From positions 1 through 64,000 of the forward strand of contig JBEKEC010000013.1 of assembly GCA_050014015.1 (NCBI GenBank): a stretch of DNA of 64,000 nt, written 5' to 3'. The notes below the pieces were generated by a model. That model did no database searches. It was given only the letters and a program-made list of their open reading frames with translations, and had not been told where the DNA came from. The translations under genes were made by a program, and so were the position numbers. Positions 61,223 to 64,000 of the stretch are shown here, in pieces (the stretch's first letter is position 1; each line of letters opens with the position of its first letter). The DNA is from PALSA-1353 sp050014015. Its GTDB lineage: Bacteria > Planctomycetota > Phycisphaerae > Tepidisphaerales > Tepidisphaeraceae.

Positions 61223-62110
61223 GTGATCTCCGTGGCCCAAAGATTGCCGCTGGAATCGGGCGGATCGTCGACCCCGCTGGGTCTGATCGCGGGGGAGGGG
61301 ATATTTCCGCTGCTGGTGGCGCGCGGGGCACGGGCGGCGGGCAGGAAAGTCGTGGCGGCGGCGTTCGGAGGCAGCGCCTGGCCCGAACTGCGAGGGGAAG
61401 TCGATGTCTTCAAATGGGTTGGCGTCATGCGCGTGGGACAATGGATTCGAGTCCTCCGGGCCCAAGGATGTGATGAGGCGATCCTGGTCGGACGTGTCGC
61501 CAAGGAAAAAATCTACAGCCGCTGGCGGTTTTTCCAGTATATTCCAGACCTCAGGACCGCCGGAATCTGGTTCCGAATCCTCCACCGGGACAAACGCGAC
61601 CAGTCGGTCCTGGGAGCGGTGGACCGGGAATTGGCTTCGGAAGGAATTCGATTGATCGACCAAACCACCTATTGCACCGAACACCTGGCGACCCCCGGCG
61701 TCATGACCCGCAGCGCGCTCACCGACAAGCAATGGGATGACATCCGCTTCGGATGGGACATCTGCCAGACCATCAGCCGGCTCGACATCGGACAATCCAT
61801 CGCCGTCGTCGATAAGAACGTCATCGCGGTCGAGGCGGTCGAGGGAACGAACGCCATGATCGACCGGGCTGGAAAACTCTGCAAAGTCGGCGGATGGACG
61901 CTGATCAAGGTCTCCAACGTGCATCAGGACATGCGTCTGGACGTGCCCACCGTCGGCACGACGACGATCGAGAAACTCCACGCCAACCGCGCCGCGGCCC
62001 TGGTCCTGGAGCCGGGCAAAACCATCATGCTGGAAAAAGCCAAGGTGCTGGAACTGGCTGAACGATACAAAATCGCCGTCGTCGGCTATTCGCCGCAGAC
62101 CAAGCCTTAG
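61223..62110 (+). CDS. lpxI: UDP-2,3-diacylglucosamine pyrophosphatase LpxI
   Basis: 295 residues, GTG start (a second GTG at 61232 is possible). The LpxI (DUF1009) pattern is clear: PLGLIAGEGIFPLLVARGAR, DEAILVGRVAKEKIYS, RDKRDQSVLGAVDRELASEG, VVDKNVIAVEAVEGTNAMI, DVPTVGTTTIEKLHANRAAA. LpxI replaces LpxH for hydrolysis of UDP-diacyl-GlcN in lipid A synthesis, so the cell makes an outer membrane with lipid A. The neighbours are glycan genes on one side and hslU on the other. Confidence 0.94.
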   Translation: MISVAQRLPLESGGSSTPLGLIAGEGIFPLLVARGARAAGRKVVAAAFGGSAWPELRGEVDVFKWVGVMRVGQWIRVLRAQGCDEAILVGRVAKEKIYSRWRFFQYIPDLRTAGIWFRILHRDKRDQSVLGAVDRELASEGIRLIDQTTYCTEHLATPGVMTRSALTDKQWDDIRFGWDICQTISRLDIGQSIAVVDKNVIAVEAVEGTNAMIDRAGKLCKVGGWTLIKVSNVHQDMRLDVPTVGTTTIEKLHANRAAALVLEPGKTIMLEKAKVLELAERYKIAVVGYSPQTKP

Positions 62111-62184
62111 AAAATGAACTGGCTCAAGTCCTCGGTCTTCACCATGCGGCGAAGCGCTGGTGAACATAGTCGGCATTGGTTGCT
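62107..62184 (-). pseudogene. Decayed copy of the hslU 3' end
   Basis: On the minus strand the segment reads NADYVHQRFAA and, after a one-base frameshift, KTEDLSQFIF and a stop. The intact hslU ends TADYVRQRLAGVWKDEDLSQ plus FIL. Nucleotide similarity is evident over about 75 bases. It directly follows the lpxI stop, 1.03 kb from the real hslU end. Confidence 0.8.
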
Positions 62185-62264
62185 GAGCCCTCTCCATCTT
62201 AATCCTTTCGCGTGGGTGTCCGATATGACCAACGGCAATCATGCCGGAGGAACCGAGCGTCCAA

Positions 62265-63107
62265 ATGGGGATTAAGCATTGGTGTTTCCTGGCGGCGGCC
62301 ATTTTTGTCATCGCCGCTTATGCGGACCAAGCCGCGGGTACGGATTTTCACGGCACGTCGGCTGGTTTCACCGTCACGATCCCGAATGATTGGGTGCAAA
62401 TTCCGGACAACGTGGTCCAGCAAGACGCCGCCTTGTTCGCCGCTCGAAACAATTCGAATCCGGCCCACTGGCTGTCGGCGTATCAGCAGAAGAGCGACGA
62501 TTGGTTCCGTTACCCTTACCTCATCATCGGCACGATGTCCTATCCTGGAAACGCGCAGCCCAGTGAGGATCAGATTGCCCAACAAATAAAGAATCTCATG
62601 GGCGTCGACCTATACCAGCAAATCAAGGAGCATAATTCCGCGCTGGTCTCAAAGGTCATTCTGGGCGCATCCATTGAATCGGCCCAGTGGGACGGCGCTC
62701 GACACGCAGTTGACAGCGTCAGCCACGCAAGCGTGGCCACCTGGGGATTGGTCAAAGGTTACTCCGCCACCTGTTTTGGAAAGAAGGGGATGGTTCAGGT
62801 CGCCTGCTGCGACACCGACGATCAATTCGACGCGCGGCTGCCGATCTTCCGCAAAGTCGGCGATTCATTGCGGTTCGATCCGGGCTTTGCGTATGATCCC
62901 AGCTTGGCTCCGGCGCCCCAGGGCCAGGCCGGGCCGCGCACCCCGGAACAAATGGAAGCATTCGGCCAATCAACCGTCGAGATTTTTCTCGTGGTCGCCG
63001 GTTTCGGAGCCTGGCTTGGCTGGAAACGGGCGACGGGCCAACTCGGCCAGCGCCCTTCGACGGCTTCACAGCCGCCTTCGCTGCCTGGGCCGCCGCCTCT
63101 GCCCTGA
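62265..63107 (+). CDS. Secreted protein with C-terminal membrane helix
   Basis: 280 residues from MGIKHWCFLAAAIFVIAAYA at 62265 (an ATG at 62241 adds eight residues). Signal peptide, then a beta-rich domain with FHGTSAGFTVTIPNDWVQIP, the pattern seen in PsbP/'DUF1795'-like lipid or stress proteins ('gfsv.iP.gW...'). Near the C-terminus there is one membrane helix (TVEIFLVVAGFGAWLGWKRA) and a Pro-rich tail. It lies between the decayed and real hslU tails, so it may have been inserted by the duplication event. Confidence 0.65.
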   Translation: MGIKHWCFLAAAIFVIAAYADQAAGTDFHGTSAGFTVTIPNDWVQIPDNVVQQDAALFAARNNSNPAHWLSAYQQKSDDWFRYPYLIIGTMSYPGNAQPSEDQIAQQIKNLMGVDLYQQIKEHNSALVSKVILGASIESAQWDGARHAVDSVSHASVATWGLVKGYSATCFGKKGMVQVACCDTDDQFDARLPIFRKVGDSLRFDPGFAYDPSLAPAPQGQAGPRTPEQMEAFGQSTVEIFLVVAGFGAWLGWKRATGQLGQRPSTASQPPSLPGPPPLP

Positions 63108-63138
63108 CGGCGTGCCTGCCACGCTGCAAACATTTCGG

Positions 63139-64000
63139 TCAGAGAATGAACTGGCTCAAATCCTCGTCCTTCCAGACACCGGCGAGGCGCTGGCGCACGT
63201 AATCGGCGGTGATGGAAGCCCTCTTCTCCGCCAGGTCCGGCGCTTCAAAGCTGATGGTTTCCATCACGCGCTCGATGACGGTGTAAAGCCTGCGGGCGCC
63301 GATGTTCTGGCTGCGGCGGTTCAGGTCGTATGCCAACTGGGCCATCAGGTCGATCGCATCCTCGGTGAACTCGATTGACACGCCCTCGGTCGCCAACAGC
63401 TCCACCTGTTGGCGGGTCAGGGAATTCCTCGGCTCGTGCAGGATGCGGACGAAATCGTCCTTGGTCAGATCGGACAATTCCACGCGGATGGGAAACCGGC
63501 CTTGCAATTCAGGCATCAGATCGCTGGGCTTGCTGCCGTGAAACGCGCCGGCGGCGATGAATAAAATGTGGTCGGTCTTCACCGGGCCGTACTTGGTGAT
63601 GACGGTCGAGCCTTCGACGATCGGAAGCAGATCGCGCTGGACGCCCTGGCGGGAAACGTCCGGGCCATGCTTGGATTCGGGGCCGCAAATCTTGTCGATT
63701 TCGTCGAGAAAAACGATGCCGCTCTGCTCGACGCGCTCGATCGCCCGCTGCTGAATCTTGTCGCGATCCACCAGCTTTTCCGATTCCTGGACCAGCAACA
63801 CCTTGCGCGCCTCGCGCACGGAAAGTCGGCGCGACTCGCGCCGAACGGGCATCATCTTTTCCAGCATCGACTGGAACTCGACGTCCATCTCCATCCCCAC
63901 CGGACCCAGGACGCCGATGCCCGAACGCTGCTCGACCTGAATCTCGATCGGCCGGTCCTCCAGGTCCCCCGCCTTCAGTTGCTCGCGGAGCTTTTCCCGC
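63139..64000 (-). CDS. hslU: ATP-dependent protease ATPase subunit HslU (ClpY), 5' end outside the window
   Basis: The frame continues to the window edge (REKLREQLKAGDLEDRPIEI...), so the gene is partial. HslU features: the I-domain tail, SGIVFLDEIDKICG (Walker B), GVQRDLLPIVEGSTVITKYG, HILFIAAGAFHGSKPSDLMP (sensor 1), ELQGRFPIRVELSDLTKDD, NIGARRLYTVIERVME (sensor 2) and the C-terminal EDLSQFIL that docks in HslV. Walker A is upstream of the window. It unfolds substrates for the HslV peptidase. Confidence 0.95.
   Translation of the reverse strand, partial: REKLREQLKAGDLEDRPIEIQVEQRSGIGVLGPVGMEMDVEFQSMLEKMMPVRRESRRLSVREARKVLLVQESEKLVDRDKIQQRAIERVEQSGIVFLDEIDKICGPESKHGPDVSRQGVQRDLLPIVEGSTVITKYGPVKTDHILFIAAGAFHGSKPSDLMPELQGRFPIRVELSDLTKDDFVRILHEPRNSLTRQQVELLATEGVSIEFTEDAIDLMAQLAYDLNRRSQNIGARRLYTVIERVMETISFEAPDLAEKRASITADYVRQRLAGVWKDEDLSQFIL

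Overview
The window looks like a chromosomal segment from a planctomycete-type bacterium (Phycisphaerae or a related lineage). The evidence is the set of PEP-CTERM proteins with dockerin-like repeats, NHL and autotransporter-like repeat proteins, a DUF1844 protein, an LpxI lipid A enzyme (so a Gram-negative envelope), and Planctomycete-style IS66, IS1380 and IS5-like debris. The taxonomic call is an inference from protein style, not from a marker gene.

Region 1 (1-19.2 kb) is a partial type VI secretion (T6SS) locus bounded by transposase fragments. A minus-strand operon encodes an unknown protein, TssK, TssL, TssM, a TagF-like domain fused through a membrane segment to a SUMF1/FGE-fold domain, a degenerate Ser/Thr kinase fused through a membrane segment to Ig-like and SUMF1/FGE-fold domains, and a secreted protein. 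Divergently transcribed are a second, very degenerate kinase-like protein and a lipoprotein that could fill the TssJ role. No sheath, tube, VgrG, ClpV or wedge baseplate genes are present in the window. The regulatory proteins look like re-wired versions of the PpkA/TagR/TagF phosphorylation pathway of Pseudomonas.

Region 2 (19.2-27.6 kb) is an insertion-sequence graveyard around one huge secreted protein (NHL propeller, PEP-CTERM-associated repeats, dockerin pair, PEP-CTERM signal). It also holds IS66 and IS1380 remnants and a truncated phage integrase.

Region 3 (27,777-47,905) is a 20.1 kb integrative element in a tRNA-Asp(GTC) gene. It is bounded by a perfect 43-bp direct repeat equal to the 5' part of the tRNA, with paired 10-bp arm-like sites about 90 bp inside each core. 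Its contents are an integrase, an excisionase-like HTH protein, a frameshifted zinc-ribbon membrane protein, a G-rich inverted iteron-like region, a primase-helicase, cargo (two small membrane proteins flanked by direct repeats, two PEP-CTERM proteins, an XRE regulator, a nucleotidyltransferase/HTH pair), a leftward operon of virion-like structural proteins, and a rightward operon of small unknown proteins ending at a strong terminator. No capsid, portal or terminase was recognised, so it may be a satellite or remnant rather than a complete phage.

Region 4 (47.9-64 kb) is chromosomal: an RNase HII-like protein, DUF1844, a zinc-ribbon membrane protein, a glycosyltransferase, a Wzm/Wzt polysaccharide exporter, a convergent operon of multi-domain glycosyltransferase/kinase/methyltransferase proteins, lpxI, a secreted protein and hslU. 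This region is rich in long perfect inverted repeats. It also carries a 20-bp palindrome inserted in frame inside the glycosyltransferase genes, reminiscent of Rickettsia palindromic elements. A decayed copy of the hslU 3' end lies 1 kb from the real one.
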